From Ornithodoros turicata (Eukaryota; Arthropoda; Arachnida; Ixodida; Argasidae): a DNA stretch of 64,000 nucleotides. Under the pieces are notes generated by a model that did no database searches, was not told where the DNA came from, and worked only from the letters and a program-made list of their open reading frames with translations. This document shows positions 1-10,669 of the stretch, one piece after another; positions within the stretch are counted from its first letter, which is position 1; every line of letters begins with the position of its first letter. The stretch is from NCBI RefSeq assembly GCF_037126465.1, contig NC_088204.1, positions 68,199,807 to 68,263,806 on the forward strand, written 5' to 3'. Position numbers and translations under genes: made by a program.

Positions 1-226
1 TGCGAGGAGCTGTATCTCTTTTAATGTATTTACGCATGTGCGTACAAATAATTAAGTATGCTGTGTTGTTTCTCGAAATAGGTTGTAAGTATGAAAGAAT
101 GTTCGTTTTTTGTTCTCTTAGTGACCTTTGTTACTGTGCAATTGCCCTCTTTTGGTGTAACCCTCCCCCCTTATTTAATGCCTTACGGCCCTTAAGGTAA
201 TAAAACGAAACGAAACGAAACGAAAT
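1..226 (+). mobile_element. 3' end of a non-LTR retrotransposon
   Basis: The stretch ends in a short conserved-looking tail (GCCTTACGGCCCTTAAGG then AATAAA) followed by tandem CGAAA units at about 199-226. A simple-repeat tail right after a polyadenylation-like hexamer is how many LINE copies end. No coding frame of the element is visible, so only its 3' untranslated end is inside the window. The clade cannot be told from this much sequence. Confidence 0.5.
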
Positions 227-329
227 CACAGTAGAAGGTGAGGCGATGAAACACAGAGGATGACACAACGCATTGCCTGAATTTCGCCCAATGCAATCAG
301 ATCAATGAAACGAGGCAGTCGAAAAGGTA

Positions 330-418
330 CCAGCAGCTGCGAGGTGTAACGGTAGGATCTTCGGAACGCATATCCGGGTATTGGTATATTGGGAGCGGGT
401 TCAACTCCCGCTGCTCCA
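330..418 (+). repeat. tRNA-derived sequence (SINE head)
   Basis: An A-box-like stretch (GGTGTAACGGTA near 342-353) and a B box (GGTTCAACTCC near 398-408) sit at tRNA-like spacing. The T-arm GCGGG/CCCGC and a partial acceptor match (CAGCAGC with GCTGCTCC) are visible. The middle does not fold into a clean tRNA, so I read it as a SINE head or tRNA relic rather than a working tRNA gene. The element at 35,083-35,157 shares the same A-box string, so the two may be one SINE family. Confidence 0.4.
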
Positions 419-539
419 TTTCATTAACCATATTCATTATATTGCGCGCATTTCGGGTCAAACACCGAGGGTTCAATGCATTTTGCACTCAGTTTTCAAA
501 GGCGTAATGCCTTCAGTTGTGCACATGTTCACTGTTTAC

Positions 540-885
540 CTTCTCTCTGCATTTTGTTCTTTTCTTTTCTGTTTTTCCTTCCTCTTCTTTCTATACCAGT
601 TCTGCATACATCATAGGATCCCGCCAGAGTGTGTGATTCTTCAGCTTTAGGTTTGTGTTCTTTTTTATTTTCCTTTTCTTTCCTCTTTTTGTTTTCTTTT
701 GCTTTCTTCTTTTCTTTGCCTTTTTTTTGTCTTCCCCTTTCACCTTTGTTTGTTTTTAATAACAAGCCGACATCCATCTGGCGTACCTTTCCTTTCTTTT
801 TTTTTTCCTTAATAAACATACCCCCTCCCCCCGCCAGAGTACTTACTTCGCGGTGCGCCCTTGCCCCCCCCCCCCCCCCCCCCCC
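540..885. repeat. Polypyrimidine tract with long poly-C run
   Basis: From about 540 to 830 the + strand is almost all T and C, mostly TTTTC-type units. A run of about 22 C follows at 863-885. Lysine- and glutamate-rich open frames on the other strand here come from composition and are not genes. No gene is seen between 420 and 1,250. Confidence 0.7.
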
Positions 886-1254
886 GGGAAAATGAAAACT
901 CTCGCCTCTGGCCGTGACAATTCATAAATTGCAAGGTGCGTACTCCTATCGCAGTTCACAACCATAAAACCTCGTCTATGTTGCCATGTCGCGAGCGGCT
1001 GGCCCCCAGGGCCCGTATATCACTTCCGTCGATGGAGAATTGATGTTCTATCACACCAAGTGCAACGCAGACAAACATGTACACGAAGAGTTTTGAAGAC
1101 ACGACCGCAAGAGGCTCGATACCGCTCGACGCGCAGAGAAATTTCTCGAGTCAGTCGCAAATGACGAAAACAAGCGCTCCTTGCATGATCGTATAACTCT
1201 GAGCATAGCCATAGCGGACATACACTTGACCTCTCGAGCACGCAGAATGGACCT

Positions 1255-2150
1255 GTTCTTACGAAGGCGCACGTGCTCTGGCTGACGGAAACGTGGACTG
1301 ATGATCTGTGTGGTTAAGGCGGGTGCGGGCGCATGTCGTTGCTGGTGTCGGTGCTGGTGTCGCACTTTACGCCAAGCAAGGGAAAGGCGCGGTCTTCCAT
1401 GGCATCTGGCCATCAAAACGAGGTGAGAAGCGGGAGACATGTGCGGCAATCGACAGCACTATCAATGGTCGCAGAATCGCCATTGTCGCTGTCTCGCAAA
1501 ATGTTAAACGAGACGACATCAAACTTGGAATCTCCTATCGTGAACTCCTAAAACGCAACTAAAGTTTCCCGAAGTAAAAACGGCGCACTGTACCGACGTG
1601 TCGCTCTTTGTGTGTGGAGACATTAACATTAACGCCAGGTGCGGCAACAATGGGTTGGTTGTCGACAATATGAAGGAGCCGTTCAATTTGGACATCCTGG
1701 GTGATGTGAACGTGCCGACCACACGCCACGGCACGGCGGTAGACTCCCGCTCATTGGTGCTAGTCAAGGTCGTGCTGAAGACTGGGAGGTGGTGGGTTCG
1801 AATCCTATACCACAGGCTGTGCTGTCTGAGGTTTTCCCTGGGTTTTACGAAGACTTTCCAGACGAATGTCGGCACTGTTCCCCCTGAAGGCGTCCCAGGA
1901 CGCATACTAACACCCCTGTCTCCCACTCTTCCCTGCTGTCCTCTCTCCATCTGTCCACGTCTGTACGCCGCTCATAGCCACAGTTGCTTCGCACCGCTAA
2001 CACGGAATAAAAAAAAACAACAACGGTAGACTGCGTTCGCGAGAAGTGCATGTTTGTGTGCGCTAGGTGGACTACATGTCCTACTACATTATCCATAAAC
2101 CCATTATCTGTATCGCTATAATTGAAGATCCCACAGACGATGAGGAATCG
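1255..2150 (+). pseudogene. Decayed endonuclease domain of a retroelement, split by a SINE
   Basis: Pieces of an exonuclease-endonuclease-phosphatase fold can be read across several frames: LWLTETWTDDL at about 1,277, GAGVALYAKQGKGAVF at about 1,335, CGDININARC at about 1,612-1,640, VPTTRHGTAVD at about 1,711-1,745, then HKPIICIAIIED after the inserted SINE (about 2,095-2,135). The order (TETW, GD.NI, T..RHGT.D, HKPI) is that of the apurinic-like endonuclease of LINEs or of some other transposon-linked nucleases. Frameshifts and stops make it dead. Whether it came from a LINE or another element type cannot be told because no reverse transcriptase is joined to it. Confidence 0.6.
1746..2024 (+). 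mobile_element. tRNA-derived SINE with 8-bp target duplication
   Basis: The B box GGTTCGAATCC at 1,795-1,805 is followed by the family core CTGTGCTGTCTGAGG and a 3' AATAAAAAAAAACAACAAC tail. The insertion is bounded by GGTAGACT at 1,738-1,745 and again at 2,025-2,032. It sits inside the decayed endonuclease frame, whose reading continues on the far side, so the SINE is younger than that relic. Related copies are at 2,400-2,721 (other strand) and at the right edge of the window. Tick genomes are known to carry abundant tRNA-derived SINEs of this general build. Confidence 0.8.
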
Positions 2151-2399
2151 TCCGGGTGACCGTGTACGGTGGCACGTTCCGGTTCCAGAACGAATACCGA
2201 GTTTTAGAAGATCGGAAGCTCTCAGCGATGATGCTTGGGAAAATATGATAAGTCAGTCGGCTTACATCACGTTGCTGATCTTTGATTTGACAGCTTCCTT
2301 TATCGCGTCGTTTCCGTAGAGTGTTGCCGATCTGCTAAAAGTCCCGCAAGTATACTTCTTTCGCATCCAAAACGGAGTCGTCGCCCTTCATCTACACTC

Positions 2400-2721
2400 T
2401 TTTTTTAAATTCTGTGTTAGCGCCGCGAAGCAACTGTGGCTATGAGCGGCGTACAGATGTGGACAGATGGAAAGAGGACATCAGGAAGGAGTGAGGGATA
2501 GGGGGTTAGTATGCGTCCTGGGCCGACTTCAGGGGAAGCTGTGACTTTCCAGAAGACTTTCCAGACATTCGTCTGGAAAGTCTTCGGGAAACCCAGGGAA
2601 AACCTCAGACAGCCCAGCCGGTGACAGCATTCGAACCTGTGTCACCTCCCAGTTTCGACGTGGAAAGCGATCACCCTAACCACTATGCCACGGGAACTTT
2701 TTTTTTTTCCACAAGAGCTGG
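2400..2721 (-). mobile_element. tRNA-derived SINE, reverse strand, 12-bp target duplication
   Basis: On the minus strand the element has a tRNA-like head (GTGGCATAGTGGTTAGG, then GGTTCGAATGC) and the same core as the copy at 1,746-2,024, including GACTTTCCAGACGAATGTC. It ends in a T-run on the + strand at 2,400-2,407. The 12-bp string TCATCTACACTC occurs at 2,388-2,399 and 2,722-2,733 and is the target duplication. The duplication includes the first bases of the short inverted-repeat element starting at 2,729, so the SINE landed on that element's border. Confidence 0.8.
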
Positions 2722-4199
2722 TCATCTACACTCTAAGAAGAAAGAAAAAAGGAGTAAAATGGGGAGTAATTGCAGCTTCTAGTCCATTAATCCCGACATT
2801 TACTCCCCAGGACTGCAAATTGGCACTCAACTTCACAAATGGTCTTCCGAATGCAACAGCCTACCTAAATAGCGTTGGTCAATTTGATGGCATAAGGCTG
2901 GTATAACTCAGCGAACTTCACAGTTTTCCACCCACACAGAGTAAGAAACAAGTAGTAAAGAGGGTTGTCCAGGCTACAAGCTGTCCACTTTACAAGGTTC
3001 CTGCCCCTGAGCCCTGAGCGTATTTTCCCTGCGCGGCGCGTCCCTGCGCGTATTTTTCCCCGTGCGGCGCCAGTGCGGAGGGTTGTCCGCGCGCTTATCG
3101 GCGGAGGAGGGCTGCGCGTGCGCTCATCGTAGCGTATTTTTCAGCCTGGGCAGACTTCTTTGGCCATACATGGGCCGACTTCACATATTTTCAGATACAA
3201 CAGGTGAGCGGTTTACATGCAGAGACATGCAAAGGAGGGTCATACACAAAAAGTACAAGTGAAAATATATTTATTAATGCCAATCAAGTTGCCAATTGTA
3301 AAGCCAGTGCTGGGAATTGTGATGCCAATCAGGTGAAGGAGAAAAACCCGACCGAAAAACCTTCACAACCTGTAATAGAAGAAACACAACACACATAATA
3401 AAGAACATACTTACTCATTACCAATTTCACAGATATGGATATGACTCAATGGCATTAAAGAGGTATCTCTTATCAAAGTGGGCCAACTTCTTTCCTCATT
3501 TTTCAATCTGCGCCGAATTTTTTCGCGACTTTTTCCCGTGCGCGACAGGCGACGCTCGGGTAGAGGGCTGCTGCGGTGGGCGGAGCGTGGCCGGAGGGCT
3601 GCGTGAGCGCTTACTTGCTCACATTTTTTTCAGCCTGGGCCGACTTCTTTCATCATTTTTCAATCTGTGTCGACTTCAATCGCAATTTTTTTCCCGCTAC
3701 AGCAGGTGTGCAGTAGGCGATTTACATGCAAAGGATAGCTATACACAAAAGTACGAGTGAAAATATATTTATTAAAGTCATTAGTGTCAGGAATTATATT
3801 ATGACTCAGTGTGAAGGAGAAAAACTCAGTCAAAAAATCTGATGCAATAGCATTGAAGGGGTATTTTATTAGTGATAATCACGCAAGTTTTCAATTAAGC
3901 AGAAGGAGTAGCACATTTTTAATAAAAGAAGATATTTTTAATCAATACGATTACTATCAAATTAAAAGTTTTATTATAAAAAGTCTAACATGACAACCAT
4001 AGCGGAGTTTTAATTACAATGTTCTGATATGTAACTTCATGCGCAACAGCTAGTATTCCATTATGACATATTTAATCAAAGAATATATTTTTAATCAATA
4101 TGATTACAACCAAAATTAAAAGTTTTATTATAAAAAGTCTAATATTATTATACGTGACCACCATACTGGAGCTTTAATTACAAGTGCCGATATATGTAC

Positions 4200-5220
4200 G
4201 TGAACAGCAGAGAACATGGAAGACCACGGGACACGAACACAAGAGGAAATAAAATCTATAACAATACATTGGTTAATCAAAACAACAGAGGAGGAGACTA
4301 TCATTTTAACTATCATAAAATCACCCTCGTGACTTCCCCATACAATTTTCATTCTAAGAGACACTTTGTTTTATGAATCCAACACAGAAAATATATTTTA
4401 AAAAATGAACTTCACTGCATAGCACGCTCCTAGTCAACAATCAGCTCTAATAATATCTGCCCCGATTTGTTGAAGACGGGAGGCGTACACCTGACAGTTA
4501 TGAACATTTTCGAGCGCAATAGGGAAGATTATTCCAACATTACACAATTAATCGATTTCTTATTAAGTAAACAGCATAGACATACGGAAATAATGAGAAA
4601 AACGATCAACAGCTAATAGAGAACCAAAACAGATCACATAAACAACAGACACATGCAGGAAAATAAATGGAAAAGAATCTATCAAAACGATCAACATGCA
4701 CGGATGAACAGCAGAGAACCTGGAAGACCATGGGACACGAACACAAGAGGAAATAAAATCTATAACACTACATTGGTTAATCAAAACAACAGAGGAGGAG
4801 ACTATCATTTTAACTATCATAAAATCATCCTCGTGACTTCCCCATACAATTTTCATTCTAAGAGACACTTTGTTTTATGAATTCAACACAGAAAATATAT
4901 TAAAAAATAAACTTCACCACATAGCACGCTCCTAGCCAACAATCAACTCTAATAATATCTGCCCTGATTTGTTGAAGACGGGAGGCGTACACCTGACAGT
5001 TATAAACATTTTCGAGCGCAATAGGGAAGATTATTCAAACATTACACAATTAATCGATTTCTTATTAAGTAAACAGCATAGACATACGGAAATAATGAGA
5101 AAAAACGATCAACAGCTAATAGAGAACCAGAACACATCACATAAACAACAGACACATGCAGGAAAATAAATGAAAAAAGAATCTATCAAAACGATCAACA
5201 TGCACGGATGAATGGCAGAG
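4200..5220. repeat. Two direct repeats of about 507 bp in the left arm
   Basis: The unit beginning near 4,200 (GAAGACCACGGGACACGAAC) recurs near 4,709 with a few substitutions, giving an offset of about 507 bp. Degenerate partial units (AACATGCACGGATGAA, CACATGCAGGAAAATAA) continue to about 5,600. Each unit contains a segment matching the subterminal part of the palindromic short elements found elsewhere in the window (GAACTTCACTGCATAGCAC at 4,406-4,424). The right arm carries the mirror copies at about 12,717-13,737. Confidence 0.7.
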
Positions 5221-5849
5221 AAACACTTTGAACAGCACATGATGAATAATTTAATACAGCATAGAGCTAACGCTAAGAAACACTCTAAACGGCGCATCTG
5301 CCAACGTGTAAACAACAGACAGGAAAATATTACTGAAACAGCTAATAGAGAGCCAAAATCCAAAACGCAAACAAGAGGTACACAAAGGATAAATACTTGA
5401 AGAACAAGCTAACAAAACAAGAAACATGCATGGATGAATAGCAGAGAAACACTCTAAACGATGCATCTACCAACGGTAAACAACAGACACATGCAGGAAA
5501 ATAATTGAAAAAGAATCAATCAAAACGATAAACATGCACGGATGAATAGCAGAGAAAGGCTTTGAACGATGCATCTGCCAACATGTAAACAACACACAGG
5601 AAAATAATAGCGAAACATTACAATTTGAAATAATATATCTTTTGAACTATCATAAAATCAACCTTGCGAGCTAACAATATCCTACTCAGGCACTTACCTT
5701 GACAGAGGTATCCAAACAACAGCTTTACAATAATTACAACCAGACTCGAGACACGGTGGGGTCACTCTCTCCCTCTATGCAGACCGGTGGGGTCACTCTC
5801 TCCATCTATACAGTCCAAAAAGCGGGGAGCCTGTTGTCAATCTGCGGGT

Positions 5850-6700
5850 GGGGAAATCCTCTCTCTTTTTCAAATTCTTTCCTCCAAAAAGGAAATATTC
5901 TTAGGACCGGTGTACAGAGGCGAAATTTTTCATTGATCGCAAATAGACATTGGAATTATTCGATTCTAAAGAACACAATAAGAATTATATTAAAAAAAAT
6001 CTAAGAATAGACTTTCTAAGCAAATGAGAAATATTATCGGCGCAAACAATACCAAATGAGAAGCGATGAATTTTATTGTATTTCAGATCAGACAAAACTA
6101 TTAGGCATACATTATTCTCAACTCACAAATATCATTCGATTGAATATCTGAAGCAAAGAGAGAAAGTCAAATTTATTCAATGATAGAAACAATACTCATT
6201 CGAAAACGAGAATCAAATTTAATTACATCATTTTATGTTAACTTTGCAATACATGCAGAAGCCGCAAACAAGTCATCTGAAATGCAAATTATTGTGTTTG
6301 CTATAGCGGAAATCAACGCACACAACATTCCCAAATAATATAATATAATATTTTTATTAATATCAATCGAGTGATCATCTGAAACAAAGTCAAAAGCAGT
6401 AATTAATTTAGGCAAACACTTTTCGTAATCACACAGCGCAAATATACATCACAGAAACATGTCTTTTTTCATTCAGGACCAACTAGTGGAAACGAAGTGA
6501 GAGAGTTCCCGTACACATTCGTTAAGGTTACGCCCGCGGGGAGTAGGGGAATCCAAACAATGGTCTCGGTATACAAAGCCATAAAATCGCTCCTACAAGT
6601 CAAGTTAGGGAAGGAGGGTCTCTTGCGCTGTCTTGTACATAGAATCACTGAAAGCAAACGTTTTTCCTTTACACATCACATCTTTTTGTAAATTGACTTT
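5850..6700. other. Non-coding AT-rich stretch of left arm
   Basis: Only short frames are present here (60-101 codons). The longest (5,699-6,004) spans two related GGGGTCACTCTCTCC segments and looks like chance coding. A 64-codon frame at 6,497-6,691 has no recognisable features. I see no gene. The mirror stretch is about 11,237-12,087. Confidence 0.5.
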
Positions 6701-6784
6701 CATAATTCTAACGTCAGGTGGAAGATTATGAACATGATAATAAAATTTTAATAAATAAAATTAGCACCAATATGATTTAATTAA

Positions 6785-7267
6785 ATGTCGAGGTGCACTA
6801 CAAAACAGAACAGACAATTGCTATACATTGAAGAGATGGACGGATTTTGTACTCGTTACCATACGTCATGGGAGGACCTGATAAAAAGCTGCTTCGAAAA
6901 GGAGGAGCCGCGAAACGATTCATTTATCGCTGCATTTCAATACGTCCTAGACATGGTCGTATTCGGAGATATGGCACAAATTATGGAATTCAAGATGCGA
7001 GAACTTGTATGCCGAATCTACAATAGTTATAAAAATATTTGCACGTCATCATCGGAAGGACCACTTGGGTTGATGGTGGAGTTTTTGAGGTTTGCTAACG
7101 AAGAATTGAAATACACTAGACCAAATGTAATTGTAATCATTGCAATGGGTATTGCATTAATCAAGAAAGCAATCAGATCAAATTATCATATACAAGCAGT
7201 CTATATCGCACGATTCATTACGGATTTGTTGAAATTACACCTAACGGTTGAAATGGAAAGTACATAA
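6785..7267 (+). CDS. Small helical protein, possible Bcl-2-like fold (left arm copy)
   Basis: This 160-codon intact frame starts at an ATG preceded by AT-rich sequence and is the longest in the palindrome arm. I do not recognise it with confidence. Residues about 46-80 and 106-155 look helical. The segment about 114-154 (an N, then an Ile/Val-rich run with MGIAL, then QAVYIARFI and LLKLHL) resembles in spacing the BH1 helix pair of Bcl-2 proteins, but the canonical NWGR core is not there. No signal peptide or membrane segment is seen. It is followed 69 bp later by a second frame on the same strand. Some midsize eukaryotic DNA viruses carry apoptosis-related genes, which would fit the Polinton-like setting. 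The function remains a guess. Confidence 0.4.
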   Translation: MSRCTTKQNRQLLYIEEMDGFCTRYHTSWEDLIKSCFEKEEPRNDSFIAAFQYVLDMVVFGDMAQIMEFKMRELVCRIYNSYKNICTSSSEGPLGLMVEFLRFANEELKYTRPNVIVIIAMGIALIKKAIRSNYHIQAVYIARFITDLLKLHLTVEMEST

Positions 7268-7335
7268 AAAATCTTATCACGTGGTATATCCTACCATAGA
7301 ACCTCTACACATTTATTTTATTCTACCAGTCAAGG

Positions 7336-7683
7336 ATGTCGAATGAACAGAAGTTCAATATTGTCGTGCAAGGTCTGATGTATCATCACTTATTGAAACT
7401 CAACAAACATATCAATTGTGGTGGGCCACCGGACGATTTTCATCTAATACTCTCTTGTACGCCATTCAAGAATCTTCATACAAAGAAAGGAAGCATCAAT
7501 AAGAGACTGTGCAAGTTCGTCGCAACAAAGTGCAAGTTGTTGAAGCAATACAAACACGGCGACAACATATCACCTGCGTTAATCAACGCTGGATTCAAGC
7601 GCCCAATAATCAGAATAAATTACTTGATGTCTTCGGAATTCATCAATCAAGACAACAAACGAAAACTTCGGAGTTTGGAATAG
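7336..7683 (+). CDS. 115-residue hypothetical protein (left arm copy)
   Basis: An intact frame starts with MSNEQKFNIVVQG, 69 bp after the 160-codon frame and on the same strand. The protein is basic and contains CGGPPDD near residue 28, KKGSINKRLCKFVATKCK near 50-67 and a charged C-terminus. No family is recognised. AATAAA at about 7,700-7,705, 17 bp after the stop, would suit polyadenylation of both frames. Together they look like a small accessory block of the element. Confidence 0.4.
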   Translation: MSNEQKFNIVVQGLMYHHLLKLNKHINCGGPPDDFHLILSCTPFKNLHTKKGSINKRLCKFVATKCKLLKQYKHGDNISPALINAGFKRPIIRINYLMSSEFINQDNKRKLRSLE

Positions 7684-8906
7684 AACTGTAATTTATCGAA
7701 ATAAACAAGTGTATAATTGAAATAATAATTGTATTCTTTGTCATCATTCTAATGTATTCTACACAGCGCAACGAAAACAGCTTATGGCTAGATTGCTAAG
7801 GAGACACTACATACAAGGATCTTCGCATGGAATCAGCGCCGGCAATCAAAGAGATTTTTTTACACGACCACACTCTATACAACATCGACACCCGAAGGAA
7901 AGAATTGTAGAAGAATCGATAATAGAAATTTAGAGGCATGTTACATCAATCTTTGTTTACAAAGAGGATCACTAATATTTTGCGAAAGCTTATTTTACGA
8001 ATTAAATTGCACAGTGTATATATTTTCTCAGACTATTGGGCAGTTGACAATACTATATTGAAAGGAATCTATTATCAAATGACGCGATGCAAGTGATGGA
8101 CATGCATGACGCGCTAGCGGAGTCTACAATTCTAATCATCATAACATGCGGCACACAATTCCAATAAGATTTTGGGAGAATCGAATCACGCAACTGTCAT
8201 CAGAAATACTTAACCAATGAAGATGTGCACTATCCATAAGATATGTAATTATAATAAGTAAATATTCCTTTTGCAAACTTAACCAAAGCAGCACCCATAA
8301 ACAGAGCTCCAATTCACAGAATGTACCCAAGGTTTTTAATTAGCCATACTGAAAAACTATGAGTCTGTTCATTATGTCACGACATATGAGGCACTACAAA
8401 TGGGAATGGCATACTTTAATTTTAGGAGATTTTAGCTCATAATGAAACAAAACGCAAACTGCAACACCAAAGGTTCTTGTTTAAATTTTCAAAGTCAAAA
8501 CTGTATACTCTTTCTTACAATTTTTTAATATATAGATTAAAAAGCTGTCTATATAGTCACACATTGTATACAATATATTTGTTTGTACATTAATTGCTAA
8601 AATTTATCAGATCACATTCCGGAGCAGTGGTGACTATCGGTAAGTGTTTAATTTGAACTGCTGCCGCAATTTACGAACTGAGTTGTAGAAAGTGTAATTT
8701 CACGGCTTTGGCTGGTTCACTTTGATACGCGAAGGTTTTAAGAACTCTTTCACGACGACAAAGAATTTAATCGAGCGTATTGATATTTTCTATACACTCT
8801 ATAATGTAAGGTGAATTCTCCATGATGCGGATAGTAAAAGTTACGAATATTGTTTTCGAACAAAATTTACTTAAAACTCGGAGAAAGGGTCATCCGCGTC
8901 GTCGAA

Positions 8907-9030
8907 TGCGTTTCGGCAACACGCCGGGCCGCCTTTTCCCGAATGCCGTACCCGAAACCGAACGCGATTCTGCGCCCGACGCGTTAACGCGGTACCGCAC
9001 GCTAGCGTGTTGCTTTCTTCCAGAAACGGG
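8907..9030. other. GC-rich unique spacer at the palindrome centre
   Basis: This 124-bp non-palindromic segment separates the arms, whose last shared bases are GTCGAA / TTCGAC. It is clearly richer in G and C than the inner arms and has many CG dinucleotides (for example ACGCCGGGCCGCC and GCGTTAACGC). It is the only sequence in the insertion present once. A unique loop between long complementary arms is the layout left by a fold-back (snap-back) replication event. Confidence 0.8.
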
Positions 9031-10253
9031 TTCGACGACGCGGATGACCCTTTCTCCGAGTTTTAAGTAAATTTTGTTCGAAAACAATATTCGTAACTTT
9101 TACTATCCGCATCATGGAGAATTCACCTTACATTATAGAGTGTATAGAAAATATCAATACGCTCGATTAAATTCTTTGTCGTCGTGAAAGAGTTCTTAAA
9201 ACCTTCGCGTATCAAAGTGAACCAGCCAAAGCCGTGAAATTACACTTTCTACAACTCAGTTCGTAAATTGCGGCAGCAGTTCAAATTAAACACTTACCGA
9301 TAGTCACCACTGCTCCGGAATGTGATCTGATAAATTTTAGCAATTAATGTACAAACAAATATATTGTATACAATGTGTGACTATATAGACAGCTTTTTAA
9401 TCTATATATTAAAAAATTGTAAGAAAGAGTATACAGTTTTGACTTTGAAAATTTAAACAAGAACCTTTGGTGTTGCAGTTTGCGTTTTGTTTCATTATGA
9501 GCTAAAATCTCCTAAAATTAAAGTATGCCATTCCCATTTGTAGTGCCTCATATGTCGTGACATAATGAACAGACTCATAGTTTTTCAGTATGGCTAATTA
9601 AAAACCTTGGGTACATTCTGTGAATTGGAGCTCTGTTTATGGGTGCTGCTTTGGTTAAGTTTGCAAAAGGAATATTTACTTATTATAATTACATATCTTA
9701 TGGATAGTGCACATCTTCATTGGTTAAGTATTTCTGATGACAGTTGCGTGATTCGATTCTCCCAAAATCTTATTGGAATTGTGTGCCGCATGTTATGATG
9801 ATTAGAATTGTAGACTCCGCTAGCGCGTCATGCATGTCCATCACTTGCATCGCGTCATTTGATAATAGATTCCTTTCAATATAGTATTGTCAACTGCCCA
9901 ATAGTCTGAGAAAATATATACACTGTGCAATTTAATTCGTAAAATAAGCTTTCGCAAAATATTAGTGATCCTCTTTGTAAACAAAGATTGATGTAACATG
10001 CCTCTAAATTTCTATTATCGATTCTTCTACAATTCTTTCCTTCGGGTGTCGATGTTGTATAGAGTGTGGTCGTGTAAAAAAATCTCTTTGATTGCCGGCG
10101 CTGATTCCATGCGAAGATCCTTGTATGTAGTGTCTCCTTAGCAATCTAGCCATAAGCTGTTTTCGTTGCGCTGTGTAGAATACATTAGAATGATGACAAA
10201 GAATACAATTATTATTTCAATTATACACTTGTTTATTTCGATAAATTACAGTT

Positions 10254-10601
10254 CTATTCCAAACTCCGAAGTTTTCGTTTGTTGTCTTGATTGATGAATT
10301 CCGAAGACATCAAGTAATTTATTCTGATTATTGGGCGCTTGAATCCAGCGTTGATTAACGCAGGTGATATGTTGTCGCCGTGTTTGTATTGCTTCAACAA
10401 CTTGCACTTTGTTGCGACGAACTTGCACAGTCTCTTATTGATGCTTCCTTTCTTTGTATGAAGATTCTTGAATGGCGTACAAGAGAGTATTAGATGAAAA
10501 TCGTCCGGTGGCCCACCACAATTGATATGTTTGTTGAGTTTCAATAAGTGATGATACATCAGACCTTGCACGACAATATTGAACTTCTGTTCATTCGACA
10601 T
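10254..10601 (-). CDS. 115-residue hypothetical protein (right arm copy)
   Basis: Mirror duplicate of the frame at 7,336-7,683, identical in translation, pointing away from the centre and toward the right end. It sits downstream of the mirror 160-codon frame on the minus strand. Confidence 0.4.
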   Translation of the reverse strand: MSNEQKFNIVVQGLMYHHLLKLNKHINCGGPPDDFHLILSCTPFKNLHTKKGSINKRLCKFVATKCKLLKQYKHGDNISPALINAGFKRPIIRINYLMSSEFINQDNKRKLRSLE

Positions 10602-10669
10602 CCTTGACTGGTAGAATAAAATAAATGTGTAGAGGTTCTATGGTAGGATATACCACGTGATAAGATTTT

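Larger units (their letters stand above)
2951..8906 (+). repeat. Left arm of the giant inverted repeat
   Basis: The outer 0.8 kb is GC-rich and has two related blocks (about 3,000-3,240 and 3,480-3,740), each with a GGGCTGCG-type core and followed by ACACAAAAAGTAC-like sequence. Inward it becomes AT-rich, with direct repeats at 4,200-5,600, two related GGGGTCACTCTCTCC segments at about 5,757-5,815, the 160- and 115-codon frames, and a long non-coding stretch (7,710-8,880) in which I see no gene. Confidence 0.9.

Noticed and set aside
330..418. Functional tRNA gene
   Set aside because: B box and T arm are good but the rest does not fold as a tRNA; shared A-box string with another locus suggests a SINE.
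529..819. Lys/Glu-rich minus-strand frame
   Set aside because: Produced by the pyrimidine tract; pure composition effect.
5699..6004. 101-codon frame in the palindrome arm as a gene
   Set aside because: It runs across two related non-coding segments (GGGGTCACTCTCTCC) and has no domain features.
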